Shown: positions 11,652 to 47,900 of the stretch, in pieces
Numbering within the stretch: the stretch's first letter is position 1
How the letters are laid out: every line of letters begins with the position of its first letter
From: Ahaetulla prasina
Taxonomy: Eukaryota; Chordata; Lepidosauria; Squamata; Colubridae
Direction of reading: 5' to 3'
Assembly: GCF_028640845.1 (NCBI RefSeq)
Contig: NC_080540.1
Location: forward strand, 227,338,794-227,402,793
DNA: 64,000 nt
The notes under the pieces: generated by a model
What the model saw: the letters and a program-made list of their open reading frames with translations, nothing else
Told to the model about the DNA's origin: nothing
Databases searched by the model: none
Translations under genes and position numbers: made by a program

Positions 11652-11941
11652 CAGCGGTGTTCAACCATGGCAACTTTTAAGATTTTTGGACTTCAATTCC
11701 CAGAATTCCCCAGCTGACATGGCTGGCTGCGGAATTCTGAGAGTTGAAGTCCACAGCAATAGCAATAGCACTTAGACTTAAATACTGCTTCATAATGATT
11801 TATAGCACTAAAGTTGCCAAGGTTGGACAAACCTAAATAACTGTAGAGCAGTGGTTTTTCCCCCAACTTTGGGCAACTTTAAGATGCAAGCGCTTTAACT
11901 CCCAGAATTCCCTAGCTAGGTTGCGGAGGTTGAAAAACATT
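11652..11941. mobile_element. Two hairpin MITE copies, the first split by a SINE fragment
   Basis: The first hairpin starts CAGCGGTGTTCAACCATGG at 11652 and ends GTTGCCAAGGTTGGACAAAC near 11834. Its right arm is interrupted at about 11755-11814 by a reverse-orientation SINE tail (AGCAATAGCAATAGCACTTA). A second, half-length copy (CAACTTTAAGATGCAAGC, then CCCAGAATTCCCTAG) lies at about 11852-11941. Confidence 0.6.
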
Positions 11942-12580
11942 ATCTCCTTGGGTTAATCTGGTTCTACCAGTAACAATGAGAGATAGGAGACAGGCAATTA
12001 TAGATGTTGTGTTGCATGCAAAAATATTTACAGCACTGAAATACATTATTTTGCAGACAACTTTTACAGGTGAAACACCCAAAGTGCTTACATCAAGTTT
12101 ATGCTTATGGTTATAAAGTGGTGAGCCTTATACAGTATTTTAATTACCTTATTTCCACAACAAGCTGATTCATATGTTGTGAAAGGAGTGTACTGGAGGC
12201 AGACGTTCCCAAAGTGACCAATTGTACTGACTTCAAAGTTCAATCAAATTCCTGGAGAGTTAATAAGTTAGCTCTGTGAGGGAACTGAGCCGAGAAATTA
12301 AAACTCAGGCTCCAATAACGTTCAGCCAGATAAATACTGTTTCAAACATTCTGGATTATATTTATCTATTTACTTTATATTTTTCAAGCAACTACCCCCC
12401 TTTGCCATTCATTTTGGGTTGGCCAGAATGGACCCAATGCAATGAAATAAATAAACTTCTTGCTGCCCTATTGGTCACCCTGATTTTTTACAGCTCAGAT
12501 CTAAGAATTCTGACTGATAGTGAATTACTGTACAAGTATTATATCTGTGTGGCATTCCTTTTCATATAGGGGAGAAAGGA
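11942..12580. other. Distal upstream region of AK3, no feature recognised
   Basis: Unique-looking AT-rich sequence between the repeats and the purine tract. Confidence 0.4.
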
Positions 12581-12981
12581 AAAAATGGGAGGGAGGGAGG
12601 GAGAGGAAAGAAAGGAAGGAAGGAAGGAAGGAAGGAAGGAAGGGGGAGAAAGAAGGAAGGAAACCAGAAGGGAGGAGAGGAAAAGAAAGGAAAGGGAAAG
12701 ACGGGAGGGGGGAGAGGAAAGAAAGAAAGAGAAGGAAGAGAGAGAGAGAAAAAGAAAAAAGGAAGGAAGGGGGAGAGAAAAAGGAAGGGGAGAAAGAAAG
12801 AAGGAAGGAAACCAGAAGGGAGGAGAGAAAAACAAAGGGAAAGAAGGGAGAGAAGGAAGGAAAGGAGGGAGGGAGAGGAAAGAAAAAAGGAAGGAAGAAA
12901 AAGAAAGGAAGGGGGAGAAAAAAGTGAAGGAAGGGGAAGAAAGGGAAGGGAGGAAATGAAGGAAGGGAGAGAGAGAGAGAT
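12581..12981. repeat. Purine (GGAA/GA) tract upstream of AK3
   Basis: About 400 bp of nearly uninterrupted purines on the plus strand, built from GGAAGGAA, GGGA and GAGA units and ending in a GA run just before the AK3 CpG-rich region. It ends about 310 bp upstream of the AK3 start codon. Open frames of 100-190 codons in several phases here are compositional artefacts. Confidence 0.9.
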
Positions 12982-12999
12982 TGCAGACATAAGCGGTGA

Positions 13000-36676
<23,677 letters not shown>

Positions 36677-36940
36677 ACATGTTTCGTTTTACTAATACAT
36701 GGAAACTACTAATATGTGGCTAAATATCCAGTTTCTAGCAATCTTTGGAATCATAAAAAATTAGGAACGGACTGTGATGGAATTATGAGCTTGATATATA
36801 GCTGTCTGAAATTTCTAAAATAACCATGTTTTACTTCTGTGCCAAAGTCTGGTAGGATGATTGACTGCTAGTTTTTTGTACTGGATATACCTGGATTTTG
36901 TATAATGTATTTAATAATAAACTCATTTTTAGCAACTCTT
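36677..36940 (+). other. AK3: AK3 3' UTR
   Basis: A short 3' UTR of about 260 bp, if the first AATAAA (36916-36921) is used. Later polyadenylation cannot be excluded. Confidence 0.6.
36916..36921 (+). terminator. AK3 poly(A) signal AATAAA
   Basis: Canonical hexamer 240 bp past the stop codon, followed by a T-rich stretch. Confidence 0.65.
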
Positions 36941-39861
36941 AGTTAAAATATCCATGGAGTTTGTCGAGAAAAGGATAGCAGTTTAAAATCAGTCCATTTT
37001 GAGAATTTACACAAGACCCCTTAAACAGGATGTAAGGTAAAATCATAGTAAAAAGAATGAGGTAGTCTGTCTTGTACTATATACATGTGCTGGGCACGAG
37101 ACTTCTATAAATGAATAGTAATTTTGAACATATCAGTTTACTATTTTGGATACTTCCCTGAAGCATCTATATTAAGAATTCAGGCTGAAAACTGTTTAGA
37201 ACATTTTCAAATGTTTCAAATTTCTAGACTACTTTCATCAATATTTACCACAATGTTCCAATGCTTTGAGCTACTACAGCTGACAGATCTTATTGCTAGC
37301 AGTCCTGAAAGTAAACTTTGTACCATTATGGTGTTTATATCAGGGGTAAACACATTTTTTCCTGCCTGGGCATTCAGAATTTAACTTTTTTTTTTCAAAT
37401 CTCCCAAAAGCTGTAGAGGGTTTTTTCTTTATGTTGATAGTAGTAGTGGAAGAAGATGCCTCTTTTTCTAGTATTCTGAATGGAATTAGTAATTTAAGAT
37501 TAAAGCAGCCATTTTGCTTCTTCAAATGTACCATAATCTCTTGTTCTATCATAAACCCTTCGCTCCCTATCCCACCATCTTAGAAAAAAAGGAAGACAAC
37601 CAATTCTATTCAGCCAAAACAGTTAAAACATCATAATGCACAGCTATAAAAAAAACCCCAAAAACATAATAATCAGTTGAGAGGAAAAAAACAACTACCC
37701 CCAACAAATGAAGGTAACCATTGCATGGGCTCTGCCATACAGCCACATCCTCAGCGGCAAAACCTTATGTTTTAAGAACTTATGAAAGGGTCCGGGTTGG
37801 GGAGAGGAGTGATATCTAAAGGGAGGATACTGTGGCAGCAAATGTCTTTTTGGTCCTGCCATGATGGCACTTTGAAATAGGACAGGGAGTGTCTCTTTTG
37901 CTGGATACTATGGCTCGTATAGACATAATTGGGGAGAAGCTTTATAGATCATTATCAGTACCATGAATTGAACCCAGAAGCATACTGGCATCAATGCAAC
38001 TCCTGGAGCAAAGGTGTAATTGGGATGATGAGGAGAAACATAATTGCCTCTTTATAATGGGCAGAAGAAATAACCTTGAGGAACAGGAGGAAGAGCTGCA
38101 ACTGAGATATTCGTCAGATGAAAGAAACCTTGAATCCTGGGCAGAAAGGTAATTTGGGAAAGTGTCTTAGGCATGACTCTCCCTAGTTTTCAAGAAGATA
38201 AAGGGAGAGAGAGGAGAGATATATTTAGGCTTCCAAAATTCTGTTACCGTAAATATGTAATACAAGTAGTATTCTTAAGTTCAGCTTCCTAGCCTGGTCT
38301 ACATTACTGCATTCTGTATCACTTATTGATTTTGGATGCTCTTCAGGCCATCCCACCTAAAGCATATTTTGCAAAGGTAACCAAGGCTGATGAGTGATCA
38401 TGAGCAGAGCCTACCAGTCGAGGAATGGGCAAAATTGGCACAAACAAGAAGTTGCACAAAGGGGCTCCTGGCCATGGCTGCTACCAGTTCTTCAAAAAGA
38501 AACCATGAGTCCAGGAGGATTGTACAGATTTTGTTTGGGGGTAGCACAACCCAGAGCAAATCCCTAGAACTAGAAAGCTCTAATATTCATAAGTACTCAA
38601 TCTTGCTAGAATTGAAGTAAATCAGTTGTTTCCCTTTCAAACCTCACATCCTTGAGACACAAAGATTGAACTTCCACGTTATCATTTGGGCAGGCAGGTA
38701 CGGTTAAACTGTGTAGCATATTATACTGATACCTCGCCTGTGTTGTGGGATGACCTCATCAATGGATTCATGCAGATTCTAAAAAGGAGTAGAGGCACTT
38801 TAAGCCCGGTGGAACAATGCACAGCATGGGAAAAGGGCCTGACTGTTCCCCACCACTCCTCACTGAGTAGAACTGGCTCCAGAGGAAGAAAGAGAATCAG
38901 CACTTATATTTTGAATCTGCAATTGAACTCAGAATTGCAGCCAATGGGTAATAATAAAAAACAAAGTACAGACCCCGCCCCCCCATTTGACACTCTTAAA
39001 AATGATCCAAAGCTAGTCTCTTAATAGACCTATTTTCCTCATATTAGAGGAAATATTTCTGAATATTTGCAACTTGCCCTTCCATTGTACTTTGGGATAC
39101 AAGACAAAGTTGAGCTTCTTGTCTTTTGTTTTAGCAAAACACATCAGGCTGGAAGAAATTGAGCTAACATGGGTACACCAAGTTTCAGCTATATCCGAAT
39201 TACCACATAGAAAAAGAATTTCTAAGCCATTATCAGTTATGTATCGGCCTGTTGCGAAGGGTACCTTGAATCCTTTTGTTCTCTGATCTAACAAAGATGT
39301 GAATGCAAGAAGGCGGCAGTAAACTGGGAAGAAATGGGGTTTTCCGTTTTGGAGTTTGGGCATGGGGTGAGGCAAGAGTTAAGGGTATACAGAAAACTAG
39401 AGCCTAGTAAGGGAGGTTAGATGAAGTGGCGACAACAGAGAAGATGCAGTCAGAATGATTTCTTTCCTTCCTCCACCATTTTTCTTCACCCTTTCTAAGT
39501 TGCTTGCCCCATGTTTCTGAAAGGACAAGTTTACGGCAATATTTTCCCACATAACCACCAGGCCAGGACTGGGCAAGTGAAAAGCCAAGTTTATACCTCA
39601 AGCCATCTTTTGTCACACTTTCTGAAAATTGGTGGCAGTTTGATGAAAACTGTAGATAGGAAACATGAACAAACAAACAACATAGAACATTAACATAGAA
39701 TAGGTTTAACCTGGTTTAAAGAAAATGAAAATCCTCAAACTTTAGAAAGTCAAACGAAAAAAATCCGGAAGATCCCATGGTTTTCCTTCCCCCAACAATC
39801 AGCCGGGCCTTTGGCACTCAGTCACCCATTGCCTATCAGTATAACGGACATATAGATCACC
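36941..39861. other. Intergenic AK3-CDC37L1, no gene recognised
   Basis: Unique-looking sequence with no repeat I recognise. Short open frames here (for example 38390-38620, 38686-39024) have no splice context or recognisable family. Confidence 0.5.
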
Positions 39862-40500
39862 TGATTTTTATTTAATGAGTAGGGGGCTGGACTAGAAGAC
39901 TCCAGGATCCCTTCCAGTTTGTTGTGACCCAGGTTCCTGGACCCGGACTCCTAGACTCGGATGATTCAGAAAGTGAGGGAGAAGACCTGGCAAGCCCTGC
40001 TTCTCTTGAGCCCTTTCCCTCCCTGGCACCCATTCAAAGGGAGGAGGAGGGGCCGGCAAAGCCTGATTCCCTGGAGCCTTCTTCTGATTTGGCAACGCCC
40101 CAAGAACAGTTTTGGAGTGATGCAAGACTGTGCAGGCGTGACCGGCGCGCGCAGCAGAGGAAGCGTTGGGACAAAGCCAAGTCATAATTGTCATGCAGTG
40201 ACATCTGCAGAGACTATAAATAGGAGGCGGGACTTCCTGGTTTTTTGTCTTGGACAAAGTAATGAATTTGCGCGGGCAAACTGTATCAATGGAGGGAAGA
40301 ATATATTTGTGAGTAATTCTGGCCTTATCTGTAATTTCCTTGTTATCTCCAGAAACTTGGCAGGCCCGTGGGTAGACGTGGCCAGGACATTTATATATAT
40401 GTAAATAAATCAGAAAAGGAGGCCTCTGACTGACTCTTTGCTGGGAGTATTGGGGGAAGGGAAACAGAACACAGCTCTTATTGTATTCTAATTACAAATG
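39862..40500 (+). mobile_element. CR1 3' terminus split by a solo LTR
   Basis: GGGGGCTGGACTAGAAGACT through CCCTTCCAGTT (39919), then the LTR, then CAGCTCTTATTGTATTCTAA (from 40472), which is the expected continuation of the CR1 end. Confidence 0.65.
39920..40471 (+). mobile_element. Solo LTR nested in CR1
   Basis: A 552 bp block starting TGTTGTGACCC and ending AAACAGAACA. Flanks cagtt and cagct match at 4 of 5. It contains a TATA-like CTATAAATAGGAG (40214 region) and AATAAATC (40405 region), consistent with LTR promoter and poly(A) functions in plus orientation. Start and TATA layout resemble the family at 51834, but the body differs. Confidence 0.65.
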
Positions 40501-40702
40501 GTAAGCTCAAAGTACAACTCCTTAGCAGTTGGGAAAGGTCACAAAGATTTAAGGTAGGTTACAAGATCAAAACAACATGGGCCAGCCAGCCCATGTTGGC
40601 AGATATCAGTTAATGTGAAAAAGAAAGCAATGCATTCCCATGCCAACTGCCCTTTCATGAGATGGTTCTACACCATACATTCCTGAACAGAAATGCGCTT
40701 CC

Positions 40703-40784
40703 TTTATTAAAATCATGATTCTGGATAAAGTCTCAAGTCATGATTAAATCAAACACATTACAGCAAAAGTACAGTTATTTTATT
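40703..40784 (-). terminator. Candidate CDC37L1 poly(A) signals
   Basis: Two minus-strand AATAAA hexamers (TTTATT at 40703-40708 and 40779-40784) lie at the end of a 4 kb repeat-poor stretch following the CDC37L1 stop codon. Which, if either, is used cannot be told from sequence. Confidence 0.4.
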
Positions 40785-43700
40785 AATTGAAACTTATATT
40801 TTAATTCCAAACTTCATATGGGGCAATCTTAAATGTACAATATATTTCACACCATGAAGCAAAATTTGCCACGTTGCCCTCTTCTTAAGGCTTTGGAAAA
40901 GTGCTCTGCAGCAGTAGAGAGAGGCAGATGTATGGATTTCAACACCCAGAATTCTCAGCAAGGGCCAGGATGGCTGGGTAATCACAAGAGTTGGCCTGCA
41001 CACCTGGTAGTTTCCAAGATTTGGAGTCACTGCTTTAGAATCTAATGAAGTTACAAGGCAAATTGGCTAGAACTCGGATAAATCAGCAGTTCTCACTTTT
41101 CCCCTCAACCAAGTGCTTGAAATATACGGGGTGGCTATGAATCACTGAAAATGGTTTATTCTACAAATCAAAAGGACAAACATAACTCATATTTTAACAA
41201 ATGTAATCTTGCCTTTAATGAATACACCTTTTTAATAAGCAAAGGACTATGGTGCCAGTATAATTGTTGTCAGTTTTAGCTTTGATCAGTGTCACTGTTC
41301 ATATTCCTTCTGTATTTGACTTTGAAAACAGCAAAAAAATCAAAATCCCATCCCACACAGGTAAAAAGCCTTGCTTAAAACAGCCTCTGCTACGCTAAAT
41401 GCCAGTCAAATGGAGGGAAAAATTCAGAATACAGGCCTGACGTCATCTGTCTCAGAACAGAACAAAGTTGCTCAGAGGCTTTAGTTTCAGAATCTTTGGA
41501 TTATACAACAACTGTAAAAAAAAATTAGTGAAATGATCAACAAAACAAACATGATTGTGAATAAACAGATGTTAGGATGAGAGACAGAATGGAAAAAAAT
41601 CACAGGCAAAACAATTGTCAGATAAAACACAATTCTTAACTTGTATCAGTTTAATTCTTTCTTTAGCTACGCCCAGAACAATCCAAAGATGAGTATTATT
41701 TCCCAACCCATTTTGCAAGCCAGCTAACTAGCAATTTTTAGTGCCCAGATTTTGTACTTGTTATTTTTTGCCTTTAAAAATTGAAATGTCTACACTCCTT
41801 GTCTTAATCACATTGCTAGAAAAATAGGTACAAAGCCACACTAGACAGCCATTGCTATTTTTCTATACTATGTGGATGGCCGAATGTTTACATAAAATGG
41901 AGCAAACTTCTCTTCTGCCAGATTACTCTCTTGCTTTAAGAATTTATTTCCAACTCAGTTACCATCTTAGAAATAAGCTGAGTTCAGAACATTCTTTCCA
42001 ATAACAGAGTATTAACTACATAAAGTTGGATACTGCTTTCTCATGTACACTTTAATATTCTTGTGGCTCCCTTGTTTTTATAAATTTTGCCACTGATTCT
42101 GCAACATTAGGGTGGTTTTAAATACAGGTAGCTACAGTCATTTCACAAACTTGTTGCTGATTTACTGTGTTGGGATTGGTCTGAAATTCTAAACAATGCA
42201 ACTCAACCTATCCACAAGAAACCAGATGGAGAATTCTTTTCTATTGCTTGCATTAAAACTGTAAAATAAAATTTAAATGTAACTATCTCAGCCCACTTGC
42301 ATCTAAATTTGAATTCCATTGGAAAATTTCAGGAGACTGCTTTTGCCAATCTTGCAACACACTATATTTGCTATAGTTGATTTAAATAGAACCCCACCAC
42401 TCCCATGCTCCAATGAAGTGAGATTTATTTTTGGAAAGAAATACTGATTAGTTTTGCTTCACCCCTCCTAATTTTGTTCTACTTGAATTTTACAAATGCC
42501 ATTTTTTTTTGTTTTTCTGCTTAAATCATTAGGGGCTTTTTTCCTGCTTGCTCCAAATGACTATGCCAACAGATTAATTTTCCCAAGAGCAGACCTAATG
42601 GAAAAGAAATCCAGTTTTTATTCCCAACCATATTTTTCTATTCTCACAGAGCTGAAAACACGACCATGCAAAAGTACCTAGAAATACAGAAAGAGGCCAC
42701 AAATTTGAAAAGTATAAAAAGTGATCTCTAAGAAAGTATATTACAATGTTACAATGTTAGCAACCATTTAAAATGTTAGCAACCGTATTGGCTGAACTAA
42801 AAAGAAGCGATGCTTCCATACAATTCTCCACTTCTCAAGACTTATTTCCTCCATTCCATTATTCTGTAAGCATAATCAACCATTATTTCTCACTCAGTTA
42901 CAAATCAGAATCACACATAATTGTCTCAACCCAAAAGATCTGATTAAATTGCAATATATAATGTCTGCATAAATTAGGGTCTTAACTGGAATTTTCAGAA
43001 TTGGTTTCTTGCAAATAAGATTCTCTATGTTACACAGTTAGTATCATCAAGGCCCATCTGATCTTTTGTCATCCGAACCAACTTGTTAAATCCAGACTTC
43101 ATCATAATTAAACTAACCAAGACCCAAGACCCAGATCACTGGTGGCTTGTTAGCCAATTCTAACATGGATGTTCCCTTGCTACATTTAAAAAAAAGTATC
43201 CATGATACCAGGGAGTTGCTAGTGCATAAAATTATCTTCTCAATCAACCACTGAATATTAATTTTAAAATCAGTGTCTCATTTTGCCCTTTCTTTCTGGA
43301 TTAGATTTTCAGAAATGTGAAATAACTAATCATGATTTACTCTTATGAATACCTCACTATTTGAAGCTATTCTGGGGAACATTCAGAATGATAGATCAGC
43401 CTCTACACTTATGACATTTAAAGAAGGAAGCACCCCCAAGTCATAGTACTAAGTGAGACCTAGAGAGATTATGGCTTGCTTTAATCAGAAAACAAACATG
43501 AAATTGCATTCAATACAAAAAAGTCAAGACCCAAAGGAACTTTGTCAATTCTTGGAAGATTGTGTGAATGAGTTGAAACTTGGTTATTTTTATTCAGTAG
43601 TTCCCACTGTCAAATTCCATTTAAAGGAGAGAAATTTAGGAGGCTAAAGAAAGCAACAAAGCCCTGGTCAATCACATGTCACTCTTACCTTGCATGTCAA

Positions 43701-44905
43701 TACTGCTTCTTAGGGACTTTATCATAGGCAAGTATGTTTTTGGATAGAATCTATAAATCCTTCCTTACTCTAGAACTATGATGCTTCAAGACTACTCATT
43801 GAATGCAATTATGTACTGACAGCATTTACAAAGTTGTATTTTAACATACTGCTACATCAAGAGTGATTAATTCAGAAGCAGATGGATAGAATAGTAGAAA
43901 AATGTTTCTCATTATTTTGGGCTTTGTAAACGATTTATAATAAAAGGTTTACACAGTCTGATCTAGATGACAACATTTCAGTACCAAGTCTGTACATAAG
44001 TAATTTCATGGCTATTTGGGTTGTTTGGTTTTAAAATAGTCACTGATTATTTCTTTTGAGACATTCAAATGTCTCAAAATGTTTACCAAATAAAAGATTA
44101 TTTATTAGAAGAATAATATTAAAAGAATATTAGATCTGAAGGGGGGGAATCAGAATTTGGCACTGATGAAACACTCAGCAGGGGCTGATGTTTGTCATAT
44201 TGTTCTTATTTCCAAGATTAAGAAAAGTTAAACTTTCTATGATATATGCAGATCTATCTCCAGAATACTGGTTATAATTCCACTATGGCCACTTACACAT
44301 CAAGATATGTAAGAATCAAAATAAAATACAGAAGGCTCTCATTCAGAAACAGTAAAAACATCCCTGTAGTATAAATGGCTAGTGCTTTTGTGTGAGCCAT
44401 CCATAGATGCAACACCAGTAGCAATCATAGATTTATTGCTTTTTGTGATAAAATCAGATTTGAATGCCTAGGATGCAAGCAACAGAACACATTACAATGA
44501 TCTTTAGTATCCACAGCAACTCTTGGGTAGTATCTAATAAGATTAAAGCAGATTCCTGAAGGAATCAATTGTAAACATTGCAACTGTGCAGATTTCTCAT
44601 ACTTTGATTTCTAAAATTAAAAGGCAAGATTTTAGCAATAGCAGAAAACGTAGTTTCACATTCAGCAACTTACAAGAACATCCCTTTCTTAGAAGTAAGA
44701 AACATAGGAAGAAAGATAGCAGCACATTTGTTTTTCAAAGAAAATGATGTGTGTTTCTGCGTTACTCTCTCTCCAAAAGCTCAAAACAAAACAATTCACC
44801 CCCCTCCATTCAAAATAAAGTGCAGCACCCATAAAAAGAAGTCTTAAGAAAATTGCCGTATTCTTCTCTTGGAAAGAAGTGTACTTGGCTTCAGTCTTAA
44901 GAGTA
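40703..44905 (-). other. CDC37L1: Probable long CDC37L1 3' UTR
   Basis: About 4.1 kb downstream of the CDC37L1 stop with almost no transposon sequence (only a diverged hairpin-like fragment at about 40935-41035), AT-rich and non-coding. Vertebrate CDC37L1 transcripts are known to have extended 3' UTRs. Inference from repeat depletion. Confidence 0.45.
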
Positions 44906-44992
44906 CTATACTGTATCCATCATTTTAGCTTCTTCCTCCTCTCTGTGTACCACTAAACCTTGCAAACTGCAGCCTTGAAGCGATTCTGCGTT
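44906..44992 (-). CDS. CDC37L1: CDC37L1 exon 7 (terminal coding exon)
   Basis: Acceptor TTCGTTGCAG; 28 codons then TAG (44908-44906), ending EEEEAKMMDTV. The KMMDTV terminus identifies the gene. The first half differs from the mammalian sequence. Confidence 0.9.
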   Translation of the reverse strand, partial: NAESLQGCSLQGLVVHREEEEAKMMDTV

Positions 44993-47900
44993 CTGCAACG
45001 AAGAACACACACAGGTCAGAAATCAATTTCTGAAAAACATTTAATTTAAATCTATGCTTTGTGTTGCTGCAGATTTGTATTTTCTTACACCATGGGTGGG
45101 ACACGTGGCCACTTCACTCAAGATTCATTGTCATCACATCTCAAACTATACTGGATTAAGGGTAGATAAACTAATTTCCACAAGGAATGGAACCCTTCTG
45201 AGATTATGCTAACCAAATTCCTGCCTGTGATTTCCCACCAAAAGCCAACAGGCAATGAATGAAAATAACACTTAATGCTTCTGAATAGTTCTACCCATGT
45301 CTTCAATATTATAGTCCATCACAAAAAAAACTGGAAAAGGAGGAATAAGTAAAAATCTCAGAAAGAGAGGGCTATCACAGCATCATTCTCCTGCTGCCTT
45401 TAGTACTTCATAAGGGAAATTATATTCAAAAGTTGGCCTGTGTCGTTGACTTCGTGAATCAAGTATGAATTTCCTTCATGTATTACTTCATGTATTACTT
45501 CATGTATTACTAAGCAAGTAACTACTCTTTTAAAGTAGTTACTTTTAAAAACTACTCTTTTAAAAAATAATACAATTATTTTATTTTAGCACAGGAACTG
45601 GTTACTTAACAGGAACTGACACTCCAAGGAACTGACACTCCAAGAAACTATGTCAGGGAATGCAGAGTCCAAGCAGAGATTACAATGGCGTGCAGTAGAC
45701 ATATATTATGTGAGGAATTCCTCTGCCAGCTGTTCTGGAAATAATCCTGTTCAATACATACACATTAGTGAAGATGGCAGCTGGAGAGCTATAACTTAAA
45801 TGAATCATCCAATGAACTAAACTGTGAAAAAATGCCCAGTTCACTCTAACGGTCAGAATGATTGGCTTCTTGCTATAATAGGCAACTTTGTAGTAGCCAG
45901 AAGCCACACCTAAAAAATAGTGGAAAATACTGCAACAGGGAGACCAGAGGTAGAGAGACAATAGACACCAAGGCAGGATATTTTTGTAATAAATAAATAA
46001 ATAAATGTAAACATTAGCTTTTGTTCTTTTCATTCAACCTACTTGGTGAAATGATATATATTAATTACTTAACCTTCAAATGAGCCTTAGGTTTCTACCA
46101 TGGGCTGTGAGAAGGAATGTAGGGAAGTAATACAAAGAAGACGATGGACAGTAAAGATTTTTTTTCTTGATACTCCAATAATAAATACAATTAAACAAAA
46201 GCTACCTGAGGTGCAAGTCCACCTATACAATTCAGATCATTGTGAAATAAAGGATTCTGAACAGGCATAGCTTGACAATTCTGGGATTGGGAACAAATCC
46301 TCACTCTTGATTTGAATGCTTCCAGTTCATTTTTAAAAGCTTCCGAATAGCCTTCATCCCCTGTCTGTCAAACAAACACAAAAGCAATTAGATAACCCTG
46401 CAATTTAATTTTCAATATTTTGTGCTAAAAAATAAGACATTCTAGCCAAGCAGACTAGAGTTAATCATGAAATCTATATCATTCATATAAGATTTTCACA
46501 TTTTTTAATTTTGTTTTTGTTCTATGTAGGTTTTTTTTTTAGTTTGGCTAATCATAGTGGAGGATTAATCAGTGACAGGTGTTCAAATCCTGATGAAAGT
46601 TATTCAAACAATGTAGTTTATAACACAAGCATTCATTCTTCTTCCCCTCCACATCATTTATACCACAGTGCCCATAATTTTCATCAACATAGCCATTCTG
46701 GAGGATGTAAGAATGGGATAAATTGCCGCATGAAGAAAAACACCATATAATGACTCCTTTCTTTCTCAATCTTAGAATATACCATTAGACTTGCAAACTA
46801 CGTAAAAACTTTGTTATACCAAATTTGATATAGAAATATTTTAAAATACTGAACTGTGCTCAGCTGTAATAGATACAATTAACCTCTCTCAATATTTCTT
46901 TTAACTTTTCTCTTTAAGGTGTAATTGTATATTGCAAGTGAAACCACTTGTCTAAAATGGTATAGGGTTTCTTGCTTCAGCAGGGCTGGACTAGAAGACC
47001 TCCAAGGTCCATTCCAACTCTGTTATTCTGTTATTCCTCTGCCCCTTAAGGAGGTGCCTGCAAAATGGGTTGAGGGGCCACCTCCACCTGATTACATTTG
47101 CCTGTCCCATCAGGTCTGGCAGAAAAACCTTTTCATAATCTTTTAAGTGTAAGGCCATCAGTAGATAACTATTTTAGCTATCAGTTTCCTACATTCAGCC
47201 CCAAAAGAGACTAAACTAAAAGTATATACTTAGAATGGCAGACTATACCCTAGAGCTATCTAAAGTCTTCTGGCAATTTACTCATATGCACTGAATTAAA
47301 AATGAGCTAATCTACAATTATAAAATTACCACTAATTTAAATAAGTGCTAGTAATTACATTTTAAACTTCCTGAAGTCTCAGAAGACATGTTACAGATTT
47401 ATTCAGCCATTTTAAAGTTATGTCTCCAACGAATATTCTTAGTGGGGAATACATCCAATCTGACCATCCATAAATAGTAAAAGCGCTGCTTACAAAACAA
47501 ATTTTCCCCCTCCTTATAATCTTTTCAACAGGATGTATGGACACTCACATTTTTGCCATTGTATGATTCATATGTGAATAGCATTCATATTTTCATACAT
47601 AATTTAGGAAATAATCTTGCATTCACTTAGTCTGTTAAACACAAAACAGTATAAAAATGGGTCCCTATAAAGATGAAGAATCTTTAGAATAGTTTTGGAT
47701 TGTGCTTGGGGAAGTGAAAAGAGATAAGGAGATACGGAGAATTTAAAGTCCATTTACGTATATAAATTTACTTGTGCGTCATTATGTAGAATCCATCATT
47801 CATATTAATGAATTTGCATTACAATGCCCTTTAAAACAGCTTACTCTCAACAGGTATTTGTTGAAAATTGTTACCACACTCACTGATCAAACAATACAAC

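Noticed and set aside
43453..43647. 64-codon plus-strand frame as a small gene
   Set aside because: It lies antisense in the probable CDC37L1 3' UTR, without codon or family support.
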